A DNA stretch of 64,000 nt from Streptomyces sp. TLI_171 (GCF_003610255.1 NZ_RAPS01000001.1:4588001-4652000); one strand, 5' to 3'; counted from the stretch's first letter, positions 17,956 to 26,169 are shown. The notes: generated by a model from the sequence alone, not told the origin. Program-made: numbers and translations.

Positions 17956-18384
17956 TCAGTCCTGCTCGGCGGGAGCGGTGCGCTCGCCGAGGCGCTCGTG
18001 CCGCTGGCGGGCCGCCTGCGGGGTGCCGAGCCCGAGGCCGAAGGCGATGTCCTGCCAGGTCATGCCGCGGCCGCGGGCCATGGTGAGCAACCCGGCCTCC
18101 AGCTCGTCCAGTTCGGCCCGCACCAGCGGCAGCAGAGTGAGCGCCGCGGTGACGTCGGCGCGGTCGACCTCGGGCTCGCCCTCCTCGGGCAGGGCCGCGC
18201 CGCTGAGCAGGAAGGCCACCAGCCGCACCGCCTCGTGCGGGCCGAGCATCGCCGGGTTGGTCTGCCGCCGCCGCTGCTCCTCGGTCGCGGCATGGCGCTC
18301 CGCGATCCGGAACAGCGAGGCGTACACCCGCTGTGCGCGGGCGGACTCGGGGTGCGGGGGAGCGAACGGGTCGTCGGCTGTCAT
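17956..18384 (-). CDS. Small HTH DNA-binding protein
   Basis: A 142 residue protein. The ATG at 18384 starts MTADDPFAPP. The final ~45 residues form a sigma-factor-like helix-turn-helix (MTWQDIAFGLGLGTPQAARQRHERL), a layout common in small streptomycete DNA-binding proteins. The N-terminal part is helical and acidic, with no membrane segment. A perfect palindrome (TGAACA-CTC-TGTTCA) lies 47 bp upstream and is a possible autoregulatory site. The gene is downstream of bldA on the same strand but separated by about 540 bp. Targets are unknown. Confidence 0.82.
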   Translation of the reverse strand: MTADDPFAPPHPESARAQRVYASLFRIAERHAATEEQRRRQTNPAMLGPHEAVRLVAFLLSGAALPEEGEPEVDRADVTAALTLLPLVRAELDELEAGLLTMARGRGMTWQDIAFGLGLGTPQAARQRHERLGERTAPAEQD

Positions 18385-18430
18385 GCCACCAGAGTGCGCC
18401 GGTGAACGGTAGGACGTCAACATCTTGTGG

Positions 18431-18445
18431 TGAACACTCTGTTCA
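18431..18445. promoter_or_regulatory. Operator-like palindrome upstream of HTH gene
   Basis: TGAACACTCTGTTCA has perfect 6 bp arms around a 3 bp centre and lies 47-61 bp before the start codon of the HTH gene on the minus strand. Autoregulation is the simplest reading but is not demonstrated. Confidence 0.45.
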
Positions 18446-18592
18446 ACAGCCCGGCCTGCTCCACCTGGCGACCGCCCCGGCGGTCGGTGCGCCGACGACG
18501 CCTTCTTCGCCCGCTGCCCGCGCACCCTCCGCCGGCTCGGCAACCACGACACCCCGACCCACTGCGTCCGGCGCGAGCCGGTGGGCGGCTGA
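18434..18592 (+). pseudogene. Coding-like C-terminal remnant, unidentified
   Basis: The frame ending at TGA 18590-18592 has strong third-position GC for its last ~45 codons. It reads as a plausible Cys-containing protein tail (CADDAFFARCPRTLRRLG, then NHDTPTHCVRREP). No start codon with a ribosome site exists in the open stretch, and a TGA precedes it at 18431. I read it as the tail of a lost gene; the family is not recognised. Confidence 0.35.
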
Positions 18593-18599
18593 CGGCCGG

Positions 18600-18800
18600 T
18601 CAGGCGGTCGCGCCGGGCGAGGGCACCGCAGCCTCGGCCCGGGCCGCGTAGTGCACCCCCTCGACGTCCCAGCCGTACAGCTCCCGGAACTGGTGGTAGA
18701 ACCACGCCGGACTGCTCGCCGAGCGGGCGAGCAGCAGCACCACGGGTGCGCGGCCCTCGGGCGTGCGCGCGGGGACGGACCGCCAGGTGCGCTCGACCAA
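18600..18800 (-). pseudogene. Coding-like small ORF or remnant downstream of bldA
   Basis: From a TTG at 18800 this frame gives 66 residues with normal streptomycete codon bias (for example WFYHQFRELYGWDVEGVHYAAR). Good coding character continues upstream of the TTG (HPDGCAALVERTW) without any ATG or GTG, so the gene is probably truncated at its 5' end. Its stop lies in a CTGACGGCCGGTCAG palindrome shared with the convergent remnant. The family is not recognised. Confidence 0.35.
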
Positions 18801-18928
18801 CGCGGCGCAGCCGTCCGGGTGGGAGACGGAGGGTCGGCGCGCGGCTCGTGGCCCCCGCCCTTGCGGGGCCCCTCCGCGATCTGCGTGTTCGGGGGGTCAC
18901 GGCTGGTCACGGGGGTGGCGAAGACGAG

Positions 18929-19010
18929 TGCCCAGAGCCGGATTCGAACCGGCACGGCCTCGCGGCCAAGCAGTTTTAAGCTGCCCGTGTCTGCGTTCCA
19001 CCATCTGGGC
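18929..19010 (-). tRNA. bldA: tRNA-Leu (UAA), bldA
   Basis: An 82 nt class II tRNA on the minus strand. The acceptor stem GCCCAGA (from 19010) pairs with TCTGGGC, with discriminator A and no encoded CCA. The T-arm carries GGTTCGAATCC. The anticodon stem GCAG/CTGC closes the loop CTTAAAA, giving anticodon UAA, which reads UUA. A long variable arm is present, as expected for leucine tRNA. This is bldA, the only tRNA that efficiently decodes UUA in streptomycetes, required for aerial growth and many antibiotic pathways. A TAGGCT -10-like hexamer sits at 19037-19042 on the same strand. Confidence 0.97.
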
Positions 19011-19025
19011 CTGGGAGCGCGGCTA

Positions 19026-19038
19026 CTCAGTCACTGAG
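19026..19038. promoter_or_regulatory. Palindrome in the bldA leader
   Basis: CTCAGT-C-ACTGAG is a perfect 6+1+6 inverted repeat 16-28 bp upstream of the bldA 5' end, directly next to the -10-like TAGGCT. It could be an operator or a hairpin in the tRNA precursor guiding 5' processing. Confidence 0.4.
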
Positions 19039-19042
19039 CCTA

Positions 19043-19352
19043 GTCGGCCCGGCGAGGGTTTCGCATATTTCCCGGGGTGGAAGTTGTCATGCTTCCATGC
19101 CATCTGACGAAGCGTCGGCTGTTTCGGCCACCGTTCGGCGGTTCTCGGCCACCCGGCCGTCTCGGGGCGGGGGTCATACCGGAGGAGGAGGGGCCGCGGG
19201 CGGTCGTACGCCTGGCGGTGGTGGGGCAACCGTTCGGCGGAGCGACGAAACGGGGTGATCGTCACCGGGAGGATGGGATAGCGGTCGGAGGAACGTCCAA
19301 GGCGGCCGCACCGTGACGAAACCCGGCCCTCCACGGACAAGGAGTCCCCACC
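19043..19352. other. Divergent intergenic region bldA / ABC exporter
   Basis: About 310 bp containing the upstream sequences of bldA (minus) and of the ABC transporter operon (plus). No frame in it has convincing coding character. An AAGGAG at 19339-19344 serves the ABC gene. I find no further RNA or repeat. Confidence 0.5.
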
Positions 19353-20126
19353 GTGAGCACCTCGACCGCGTACGCAGCCCACACCGGTCTGGCGGCGGCC
19401 CGCGCCAACGGTCTGAACAAGGTCTACGGCGAGGGCGAGACCCGCGTCGTCGCGCTCGACGACGTCTCCGTCTCGTTCGGGCAGGGCGAGTTCACCGCGA
19501 TCATGGGGCCGTCGGGCTCCGGCAAGTCCACGCTGATGCACTGCATGGCGGGCCTGGACAAGGTGAGCTCCGGATCGGCCACCATCGGCGACACCGAGCT
19601 GGTCGGGCTGAAGGACAAGCAGCTCACCAAGCTGCGCCGGGAGAAGATCGGCTTCGTCTTCCAGGCGTTCAACCTGCTGCCGACGCTGACCGCGCTGGAG
19701 AACATCACGCTGCCGATGGACATCGCGGGCCGCAAGGTCGACCAGGCCTGGCTGGACCGGGTGGTGGACACCGTCGGCCTGTCGGGCCGGCTCTCGCACC
19801 GCCCGGCGCAGCTCTCCGGCGGCCAGCAGCAGCGGGTGGCGTGCGCCCGTGCGCTGGCCTCCAAGCCGGAGATCATCTTCGCCGACGAGCCCACCGGCAA
19901 CCTGGACTCCCGCTCCGGCGCGGAGATCCTCTCCTTCCTGCGCAACTCGGTGCGCGAACTCGGCCAGACCGTGGTGATGGTGACGCACGACCCGGTCGCC
20001 GCCTCCTACGCGGACCGGGTGGTCTTCCTGGCCGACGGCCGGATCGTCGACGAGCTGACCAACCCGACCGCGGACACCGTGCTCGACCGGATGCGTCGAT
20101 TCGACGCCAAGGGCCGCACCAGCTGA
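19353..20126 (+). CDS. ABC exporter ATP-binding protein, MacB/LolD type
   Basis: A 257 residue ATPase. The start is GTG 19353 with AAGGAG 8 nt upstream. Motifs: Walker A GPSGSGKSTLM, Q-loop VFQAFNLLPTL, signature LSGGQQQRVACARAL, Walker B IIFADEPTGNLD and the switch histidine in VMVTHDP. The TGNLD extension after Walker B is typical of the MacB/LolD/FtsE group that works with FtsX-fold permeases. It partners with the permease 47 bp downstream, in an operon. Transported substrate is unknown; these systems often act on peptides, lipids or the cell wall. Confidence 0.95.
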   Translation: MSTSTAYAAHTGLAAARANGLNKVYGEGETRVVALDDVSVSFGQGEFTAIMGPSGSGKSTLMHCMAGLDKVSSGSATIGDTELVGLKDKQLTKLRREKIGFVFQAFNLLPTLTALENITLPMDIAGRKVDQAWLDRVVDTVGLSGRLSHRPAQLSGGQQQRVACARALASKPEIIFADEPTGNLDSRSGAEILSFLRNSVRELGQTVVMVTHDPVAASYADRVVFLADGRIVDELTNPTADTVLDRMRRFDAKGRTS

Positions 20127-20137
20127 CGGCCCGTCAG
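20123..20137. repeat. Stop-codon palindrome
   Basis: CTGACGG-C-CCGTCAG, a perfect 7+1+7 inverted repeat containing the TGA (20124-20126) of the ATPase gene. It lies within the operon, so it is not a simple operon terminator. Confidence 0.65.
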
Positions 20138-20173
20138 TCGCCGAACCGATCCCATCACCCCAGGACTGACCCC

Positions 20174-22741
20174 ATGTATCGCACCGCACTGCGCAACGTG
20201 CTGGCCCACAAGGGCCGACTCCTGATGACCGCGCTGGCCGTCATGCTCGGCACCGCCTTCGTGGCCGGCACCCTGGTGTTCTCGGACACCATGGGCAAGG
20301 CCATGCGCGACAGCTACTCCAGCAGCTTCTCCGACGTCTCGGTGCTGGTCTCCACCACCGCCGACGGCTCGGCCGGCCGCGCGGAGGGCCCCAAGGGCCA
20401 CGACCGGGACGCCGAGCAGCTGACCGAGGCCGACGTGAAGGCGCTGGCCGCGCTGCCCGGCGCCGAGCGGGCCCGCGGCGTGGTCTCCGGCTTCACCGGC
20501 GTCGCCGACAAGAGCGGCAACCTGGTCGGCGAGGCGTGGAACGCGCGCGGCGCCAACTTCGTCCCGGGCGCCTCCGGCGCCGACACCCGCTACCCGATGG
20601 CCGAGGGCCGCGGCCCGCGCACCGCCGGCGAGATCGCGCTGAACCAGCAGGCCGCGAAGAAGGCCGGCTACCACGTCGGCGACAAGGTCCGGGTGGCCGG
20701 CAACGGCGCCGCCGAGGACACCACGCTGACCGGCGTGTTCACCACCGACGACCCGCAGGTCTCCTCCGGCGGCACGCTGGTGCTGATGGACACCGCCACC
20801 GCCCAGCAGCGGCTGCTCGAACCGGGCCGGTTCAGCTCCGTGGTGCTGACCGCCAAGGCCGGCGTGCCCGAGGCGCAGCTGCTCGACCAGGCCCGGGCCC
20901 AGCTGCCCGCGGACGCCTACGAGCTGCAGACCGGCCAGCAGTTGAAGGACGACCAGACGAAGATGGTCGCGGAGTCGGTCAGCGGGATGAAGACCATGCT
21001 GCTGGTGTTCGCCGGCATCTCGCTGTTCGTCGGCATCTTCATCATCGTCAACACCTTCACCATGCTGATCGCCCAGCGCATCAAGGAGCTGGCGCTGCTG
21101 CGCGCGGTCGGCGCCAGCCGCGGCCAGGTCACCAGGTCGGTGCTGGTCGAGGCGCTCGCCATCGGCGTGATCGCCTCGGTGGCGGGCCTGCTGGCGGGCA
21201 TCGGCATCGGCGCGGGCCTGCAGTCGCTGCTGCACGCCTTCAACGAGGGCCTGCCCACCGGCGCCCTGGTGATCGCCCCGGTGACGATCGTCGGCACCGT
21301 GGCGGTCGGTGTGGTGGTCACCGTGCTGTCGGCGCTGATCCCCGCGGTCCGGGCCTCCCGGATCCCGCCGGTGGCCGCGATGAGCAGCGGCGACCAGCCG
21401 ACCACCCAGCGCGGTCTGCTGATCCGCAACACCATCGGCGTGCTGCTGGCCGGCTCCGGCCTGGGCCTGATCCTGTCCGGCGCGAACGGCTCCGGCTCGG
21501 ACGCGCAGCACAAACTGGAGCTCGGCGCCCCGCTGACCCTGATCGGCGTGTTCGTGCTGCTGCCGCTGCTGTCGCGGCCGGTGATCGCGCTGGTCGGCCC
21601 GGTGCTGGCCAAGGTGTTCGGCACGCCCGGCAAGCTGGCCCGGCTGAACGCGGTGCGCAACCCGCGCCGCACCGCCACCACCGCGGCCGCGCTGACCATC
21701 GGCCTGACCCTGGTCACCGCGCTGACGGTGATCGGCAACTCGGTGACCTCCGCCGTGACCTCGATGGTCGGCGGCTCGATGAAGGCCGACTACGTGGTGG
21801 CGATGGCCAACGGCCGCGAGCTGTCCCCGGAGCTGACCCCGCTGGTCGCCAGGGCGACCGGGGTGACGGCGGTCAGCCAGGTCGACAACGTCTGGTGGCA
21901 GCTGAACGGCTCGGAGAAGAGCAAGGCCATCGAGGGCTACGACGCCGACGCCTTCGACAAGCTGGCCACCCTGACGATGCGGTCCGGTGCCACCGCGGCG
22001 CTGAAGCAGAACCAGATCCTGGTCAACGACGAGGTCGCCGCCACCTACCACCTGTCGGTGGGCTCCACGGTGCAGGCGAAGGTGAAGGAGGGCGTCGAGG
22101 CGACGCTCACCGTCGGCGGCGTGTTCGAGCGCAACGACGGCTTCTCCCCGATCGTGGCGCCGAACAAGCTGATCGAGCAGTACGACCCGGAGCCGTTGAT
22201 CAACCAGATCCTGGTGAAGGGCGCCGACGGCCCCTCCGACGCGCTGAAGCAGTCCATCAAGGACGCCACCGGCCGCAACCCGGTGATGGAGGTGCAGACC
22301 AAGCAGGACCTGGTCGACCGGTTCAGCCGGATCATCTCGACCATGCTCAACCTGATGTACGGCCTGCTCGGCATGGCGGTGATCGTCGCCGTCCTCGGCG
22401 TGATCAACACGCTGGCCATGTCGGTGTTCGAGCGCAAGCGCGAGATCGGCATGCTGCGGGCGATCGGCCTGGAGCGGCGCGGCATCAAGCGGATGATCCG
22501 CCTGGAGTCCGTGGTGATCTCGGTCTTCGGCGCCCTGATCGGCGTCCTGCTCGGCTGCTTCCTGGCCTGGGCGGCCGCCCGGGTGCTGGCCTCCGAACTG
22601 AAGGGACTGACCACCGTGATCCCGTACGGCAGCGTGCTCGTCTTCCTCGCCCTGGCCGCCCTGGTCGGCGTGGTCGCCGCCCTCTGGCCGGCCCGCCGGG
22701 CCTCCCGGCTGGACATCCTGAGCAGCATCAAGACCGACTGA
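20174..22741 (+). CDS. ABC exporter permease, duplicated FtsX type
   Basis: An 855 residue membrane protein starting at ATG 20174. One transmembrane helix near the N-terminus is followed by a ~210 residue extracytoplasmic domain. The first FtsX unit of three helices lies around 270-400 (FAGISLFVGIFIIVNTFTML and RIKELALLRAVGASRGQV). A second half has its own external domain and a final FtsX unit (~730-850, with ERKREIGMLRAIGLERRGI). The duplicated architecture is the common actinobacterial large permease of MacB-like systems. It forms the transporter with the preceding ATPase. No accessory membrane-fusion protein is adjacent. Confidence 0.94.
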   Translation: MYRTALRNVLAHKGRLLMTALAVMLGTAFVAGTLVFSDTMGKAMRDSYSSSFSDVSVLVSTTADGSAGRAEGPKGHDRDAEQLTEADVKALAALPGAERARGVVSGFTGVADKSGNLVGEAWNARGANFVPGASGADTRYPMAEGRGPRTAGEIALNQQAAKKAGYHVGDKVRVAGNGAAEDTTLTGVFTTDDPQVSSGGTLVLMDTATAQQRLLEPGRFSSVVLTAKAGVPEAQLLDQARAQLPADAYELQTGQQLKDDQTKMVAESVSGMKTMLLVFAGISLFVGIFIIVNTFTMLIAQRIKELALLRAVGASRGQVTRSVLVEALAIGVIASVAGLLAGIGIGAGLQSLLHAFNEGLPTGALVIAPVTIVGTVAVGVVVTVLSALIPAVRASRIPPVAAMSSGDQPTTQRGLLIRNTIGVLLAGSGLGLILSGANGSGSDAQHKLELGAPLTLIGVFVLLPLLSRPVIALVGPVLAKVFGTPGKLARLNAVRNPRRTATTAAALTIGLTLVTALTVIGNSVTSAVTSMVGGSMKADYVVAMANGRELSPELTPLVARATGVTAVSQVDNVWWQLNGSEKSKAIEGYDADAFDKLATLTMRSGATAALKQNQILVNDEVAATYHLSVGSTVQAKVKEGVEATLTVGGVFERNDGFSPIVAPNKLIEQYDPEPLINQILVKGADGPSDALKQSIKDATGRNPVMEVQTKQDLVDRFSRIISTMLNLMYGLLGMAVIVAVLGVINTLAMSVFERKREIGMLRAIGLERRGIKRMIRLESVVISVFGALIGVLLGCFLAWAAARVLASELKGLTTVIPYGSVLVFLALAALVGVVAALWPARRASRLDILSSIKTD

Positions 22742-22763
22742 CGCGGCATCAGGAGCACCGCGC

Positions 22764-22796
22764 AAGCCGCCCGTCCCCTCCGCGGGGCGGGCGGCT
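22764..22796. terminator. Bidirectional terminator, ABC operon / cyclophilin
   Basis: A 14-15 bp stem (AAGCCGCCCG and CGGGCGGCTT arms, one unpaired base) with a small loop between convergent stop codons. Confidence 0.75.
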
Positions 22797-22812
22797 TCCG
22801 CGTGCGGCGCGG

Positions 22813-23337
22813 TCAGCGGGTCTCGACGACGACCTTCTCGATCACCACGTCCTGCACCGGGCGGTCGTTGCGACCGGTCTCGACGCCGACGATCGCGTCC
22901 ACCACCCGCTGGCTCGCCGCGTCGGCGACCTCGCCGAAGATGGTGTGCTTGCCGGTCAGCCAGGTGGTCGGGCCGACGGTGATGAAGAACTGCGAACCGT
23001 TGGTGCCCGGGCCGGCGTTGGCCATCGCCAGCAGGTACGGCTTGGTGAAGGCCAGGTCCGGGTGGAACTCGTCGGCGAACTTGTAGCCGGGGCCGCCGGT
23101 GCCGTTGCCCAGCGGGTCGCCGCCCTGGATCATGAAGCCCTCGATCACCCGGTGGAACACCGTGCCGTCGTACAGCGGCTCGTTGCTCGGCTGCCCGGTG
23201 TTCGGGTCCACCCACTGGCGTTCGCCCGTCGCCAGCTCCACGAAGTTCTTCACCGTCTTGGGCGCGTGGTTCGGCAGCAGCCGGATCACGATGTCGCCCT
23301 TGTTGGTCTTCAGCGTGGCGTACAGCTCCTCGGCCAT
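22813..23337 (-). CDS. Peptidyl-prolyl cis-trans isomerase, cyclophilin type
   Basis: A 174 residue cytoplasmic cyclophilin. The ATG at 23337 follows AAAGG. Conserved features are the NHAPKTVKNFVELA helix, the active-site arginine in FHRVIEGFMIQGGD, GTGGPGYKFADEF, QFFITVGPTTWLTGKHTIFG with the tryptophan associated with cyclosporin binding, and a C-terminal VVIEKVVVE strand. It has no signal peptide. It catalyses proline isomerisation during folding. It is divergent from the BI-1 family gene. Confidence 0.95.
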   Translation of the reverse strand: MAEELYATLKTNKGDIVIRLLPNHAPKTVKNFVELATGERQWVDPNTGQPSNEPLYDGTVFHRVIEGFMIQGGDPLGNGTGGPGYKFADEFHPDLAFTKPYLLAMANAGPGTNGSQFFITVGPTTWLTGKHTIFGEVADAASQRVVDAIVGVETGRNDRPVQDVVIEKVVVETR

Positions 23338-23509
23338 CGGGGGGCCGCCTTTCTGATCGTGCGTCAGTTGCGAACCCCCACCCTGCCCGGTCGGCCGCCC
23401 TCCGCGCAGGCGACACGGGATCCTCCTCACGGCTGACGCGGAATACTTTGCCAAACCATTACTCTTGTGCTCTGTGTGGGTGGTGCCGTGCCGCCCCGGA
23501 AGGAATGTG

Positions 23510-24415
23510 ATGAGAAGCAGGAACCCGGTCTTCTCGCGGGAGGGGTCCTTCACCCGCGAGAACCAGTACGCGGGATTCGGCACGCAGACGGCCGCCCAGC
23601 CGGGCCGGGCCCAGGGCGATCCGTATGCCAACAACCCGTACGGGAACAACGCCTACGCCAACAACCCGTACGGCCAGCAGCAGGCGGCCGGCGGGTCGAT
23701 GACGGACGAGCAGCTCGCCGAGATGTACGGCGCCCCGTCCGCGGGCCCGCTGCAGACCGGCCGGATGACCATGGACGACGTGGTCGCCCGGACGGCCATG
23801 ACGCTGCTCACCCTGGTCGTGTTCGGCGCGGTCGCCTGGTTCGCCGTGCCCGCCGAGAACTTCGCGCTGGCCGGCGTCGCGGCCTTCGCGGCGATGGTCG
23901 TCGGCCTGGTGGTGAGCTTCAAGCGCAGCGTCAACCCGGCGCTGATCCTCACCTACGCCGCCCTGGAGGGCTTCTTCCTCGGTGCGATCAGCAAGGCCTT
24001 CAACACGCTCTGGCCGGGCATCGCGATCCAGGCCGTGCTGGGCACCGCCGCGGTCTTCGCGGCCACGCTGATCGCCTACAAGAGCGGCCGGATCCGGGTC
24101 ACCCCGCGGTACACCCGGATCGGCATCTCGATCGCCATCGGCTTCGTGATCCTGATGATGGTCAACCTGGTGGCCTCGCTGCTCGGCGCGGACTTCGGCC
24201 TGCGCTCCGGCCCGCTCGGCATCGTGGTCGGCCTGATCGGCATCGCCCTCGGCGCGTTCTTCCTCACCCTGGACTACGCCGAGATCGAGGAGGGCATCCG
24301 CTACGGCGCCCCCGAGCGCGAGGCCTGGCGGGCCGCCTTCGGCCTGACGCTCTCGCTGGTCTGGATCTACCTGGAGATGCTGCGCCTGATCGCCATCCTG
24401 CGCGGCGACGACTGA
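23510..24415 (+). CDS. Bax inhibitor-1/YccA family membrane protein
   Basis: A 301 residue protein. ATG 23510 follows GGAAGGA closely. The N-terminal ~75 residues are cytoplasmic and rich in Asn/Tyr/Gly/Gln, with a 17 bp exact DNA repeat (23627-23643 and 23657-23673) encoding ANNPY-type units. From ~85 there are seven hydrophobic segments. The last region contains LTLDYAEIEEGIRYGAPEREAW, holding the acidic residues conserved in bacterial BI-1 proteins, where they control a calcium leak. The low-complexity head is typical of actinobacterial members. The physiological role here is unknown. Confidence 0.88.
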   Translation: MRSRNPVFSREGSFTRENQYAGFGTQTAAQPGRAQGDPYANNPYGNNAYANNPYGQQQAAGGSMTDEQLAEMYGAPSAGPLQTGRMTMDDVVARTAMTLLTLVVFGAVAWFAVPAENFALAGVAAFAAMVVGLVVSFKRSVNPALILTYAALEGFFLGAISKAFNTLWPGIAIQAVLGTAAVFAATLIAYKSGRIRVTPRYTRIGISIAIGFVILMMVNLVASLLGADFGLRSGPLGIVVGLIGIALGAFFLTLDYAEIEEGIRYGAPEREAWRAAFGLTLSLVWIYLEMLRLIAILRGDD

Positions 24416-24432
24416 CCCGGCGGCGCTGCCGG

Positions 24433-24476
24433 ACGCGGCGGGCCCCGGAGGAACGATCCTCCGGGGCCCGCCGCGT
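24433..24476 (+). terminator. Perfect 20 bp terminator hairpin
   Basis: 24433-24452 pairs without mismatch to 24457-24476 around the tetraloop ACGA, followed by TCTT. It ends the BI-1 family transcript 18 bp after its stop codon. Confidence 0.85.
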
Positions 24477-24495
24477 TCTTGGCTACCCTCGGGGC

Positions 24496-24834
24496 ATGTC
24501 CGAGCACAACCGCGTCACCCCCGCCCAGTTGGGCGCCGCCGTCGACAAGCTGGCCGACCGCTTCCGGGCGATGCCGCAGAGCCGCCTGCTGGGCACCGTC
24601 GAGGGCCACCCCTCGCGGGCCGCCGCCGCGCTCGCCCTGGCCGGCCGACTGGCCGCCGCCGCCCGCACCCTGGAGGGCCTCCCCGCGCTGCCGGTGCCGG
24701 ACTCCGGCGCCTTCGCGGTCGGCGACCAGATCGCCGTCACCGGTCACGACCTGGCCCTGGCCGCCGCCGAGCACCCCGAGCAACTGGCCGCCGCCCTGGC
24801 CGACATCGAGCGCACCGACCGCCTCACCGCCTGA
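24496..24834 (+). CDS. Small helical actinobacterial protein, function unknown
   Basis: A 112 residue soluble protein from ATG 24496, only 20 bp after a strong terminator, so its promoter must lie within or very close to the hairpin. The sequence is almost entirely helical and Ala-rich (for example LGAAVDKLADRFRAMPQSRLLG and a LAGRLAAAARTLEGL segment). There is no signal peptide, membrane helix or known motif. Codon bias is normal for the genome. I do not recognise the family. Confidence 0.75.
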   Translation: MSEHNRVTPAQLGAAVDKLADRFRAMPQSRLLGTVEGHPSRAAAALALAGRLAAAARTLEGLPALPVPDSGAFAVGDQIAVTGHDLALAAAEHPEQLAAALADIERTDRLTA

Positions 24835-24850
24835 CCCGGGAGGCGAACGC

Positions 24851-24907
24851 CGACGGGGCGCCGACCCGCGCGGGCAACCCCTTGCCGTGCGGGTCGGCGC
24901 CCCGTCG
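24851..24907. terminator. Bidirectional 19 bp hairpin
   Basis: A perfect 19 bp stem (24851-24869 with 24889-24907) whose loop holds a second small stem (GGCAA/TTGCC). It lies between convergent genes. Confidence 0.8.
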
Positions 24908-24923
24908 TGGGCGCGCGGGCGGA

Positions 24924-25880
24924 TCAGATCGAGGCGACCACCCGGTCGGCGAGCACGTACACCGTCTCGTCGTCCGTGGAGAAGGTCAGCGAGTACGACC
25001 CGGAGAACCGGGAGCCGCCGAGCAGCCGGACGTCCTCACCGGCCCGGACGGCGTCGATCAGCCGGTACGCGGCCTCCCGGTCGCCCGGGGCCACGCACAG
25101 CGTGGTGCCGTCGGCGAAGGCGTACACGTCGAGGGTGCCGAGCGGGCCGGGGCGGACGTCGGTGAGGCCGATCCGCTCCTCGGCGAGGGCGGCCAGCCGG
25201 TCGTCGGTCCACTCGCGGGACGGGGTCGGGCTGGGCACGAAGTCGGGGTGCGAGGGGTGGCGGCGCGGGTCGGGCGCGGTGGCCGGGTCGGCCTCGGCGT
25301 CCAGCAGCCCGGCCTCCAGGCCGGTGGCCAGCAGGTCGGCCTCGCGGCGGGCCCGCACGTCGCCGTTGTCGCCGGGGACCGGGAAGCCGCCGCCCTGCGC
25401 GGGGTGGCCGCCCTGGGCCGGGTGCCCGCCCTGGGCGGGGTGGCGCGGGCCGCTCTGCGCGGGGCCGGCCGAACTGCCGTCCGCGGGGCCCTCCTTGATC
25501 AGGTCCTCCAGCGCGTTGCGCAGCGCCTCGCCGAACTCCGGGTCCATCACACCGTGGTTGTCGGCGGCCTCCTGCGGCCCGGTCGGGCGCGGGAAGAAGA
25601 TCGGCCACTCCTCGCCGATGGTGGTGAACGGGGTGTCGAACAGCGGGGAATCCTCGGCGGCCCGCGCCTCCTGCTCGGCCCAGAACGCCCGGGCCTCGGT
25701 GATCTCCCGCTCCCGGTCGGCGGCCAGCGCGTCGGCGACGGCGCGGCGTATCAGCGCCTCGTCGAGCTGCGGGGCAGGCCGTTCGGCGTCCAACTTCCTT
25801 GCCAGCGCGCGGAGGTGGAGCAGAAGGGCAACGGTCAGGGCGATCAGTACCAGCAGCAGGGAGAGGAAGACGGCGCTCAC
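24924..25880 (-). CDS. Membrane-anchored protein with GGHPAQ repeats, function unknown
   Basis: A 318 residue protein. GTG 25880 is preferred because GGGAG lies 8 nt upstream; a TTG 15 bp earlier has no ribosome site. One N-terminal transmembrane helix (VFLSLLLVLIALTVALLLHL) is followed by a charged helical stretch likely in the cytoplasm. A low-complexity region holds three near-identical GGHPAQ units. The C-terminal ~100 residues form a compact domain (LGTLDVYAFADGTTLCVAPG) with a beta pattern. No family is recognised. It is convergent with the small helical protein. Confidence 0.75.
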   Translation of the reverse strand: MSAVFLSLLLVLIALTVALLLHLRALARKLDAERPAPQLDEALIRRAVADALAADREREITEARAFWAEQEARAAEDSPLFDTPFTTIGEEWPIFFPRPTGPQEAADNHGVMDPEFGEALRNALEDLIKEGPADGSSAGPAQSGPRHPAQGGHPAQGGHPAQGGGFPVPGDNGDVRARREADLLATGLEAGLLDAEADPATAPDPRRHPSHPDFVPSPTPSREWTDDRLAALAEERIGLTDVRPGPLGTLDVYAFADGTTLCVAPGDREAAYRLIDAVRAGEDVRLLGGSRFSGSYSLTFSTDDETVYVLADRVVASI

Positions 25881-26077
25881 GGAACGTACTCCCAACGAGG
25901 AGCGGAACGGGGTTACGCCTCCACACTGCCGTATCGGCGGCCGTTACTGCAGGGGCTGATGTCGGATTTGTCGGTGACTTTCCTACTTGTCCTCAAATTG
26001 TTAGGTAATACCCCTCCACGCAGCGGAGTTGATCCAATCCGGTGCGTCGACAATTCGACTCCGGAGGGCAGAAAAAC

Positions 26078-26110
26078 GGGCCGGATCGCACCCGCGGTGT
26101 GATCCGGCCC
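26078..26110 (-). terminator. Terminator after thiolase
   Basis: A stem of 10 perfect pairs extended by further pairs after one mismatch. Read on the minus strand it is followed by GTTTTTC, a rare clear U tract for this genome. Confidence 0.8.
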
Positions 26111-26169
26111 TCAATTACGCTCGGTGACTCCGGACGGGTGAGACGCCCGTCACGAAGCCGCCGCGCGGG

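Noticed and set aside
17664..18086. 140-codon gene after ndh
   Set aside because: It overlaps a perfect terminator hairpin and the HTH gene, and its third-position composition does not fit a gene.
25400..25445. Minisatellite or mobile repeat
   Set aside because: The repeats are in frame and encode three GGHPAQ units of a low-complexity protein segment.
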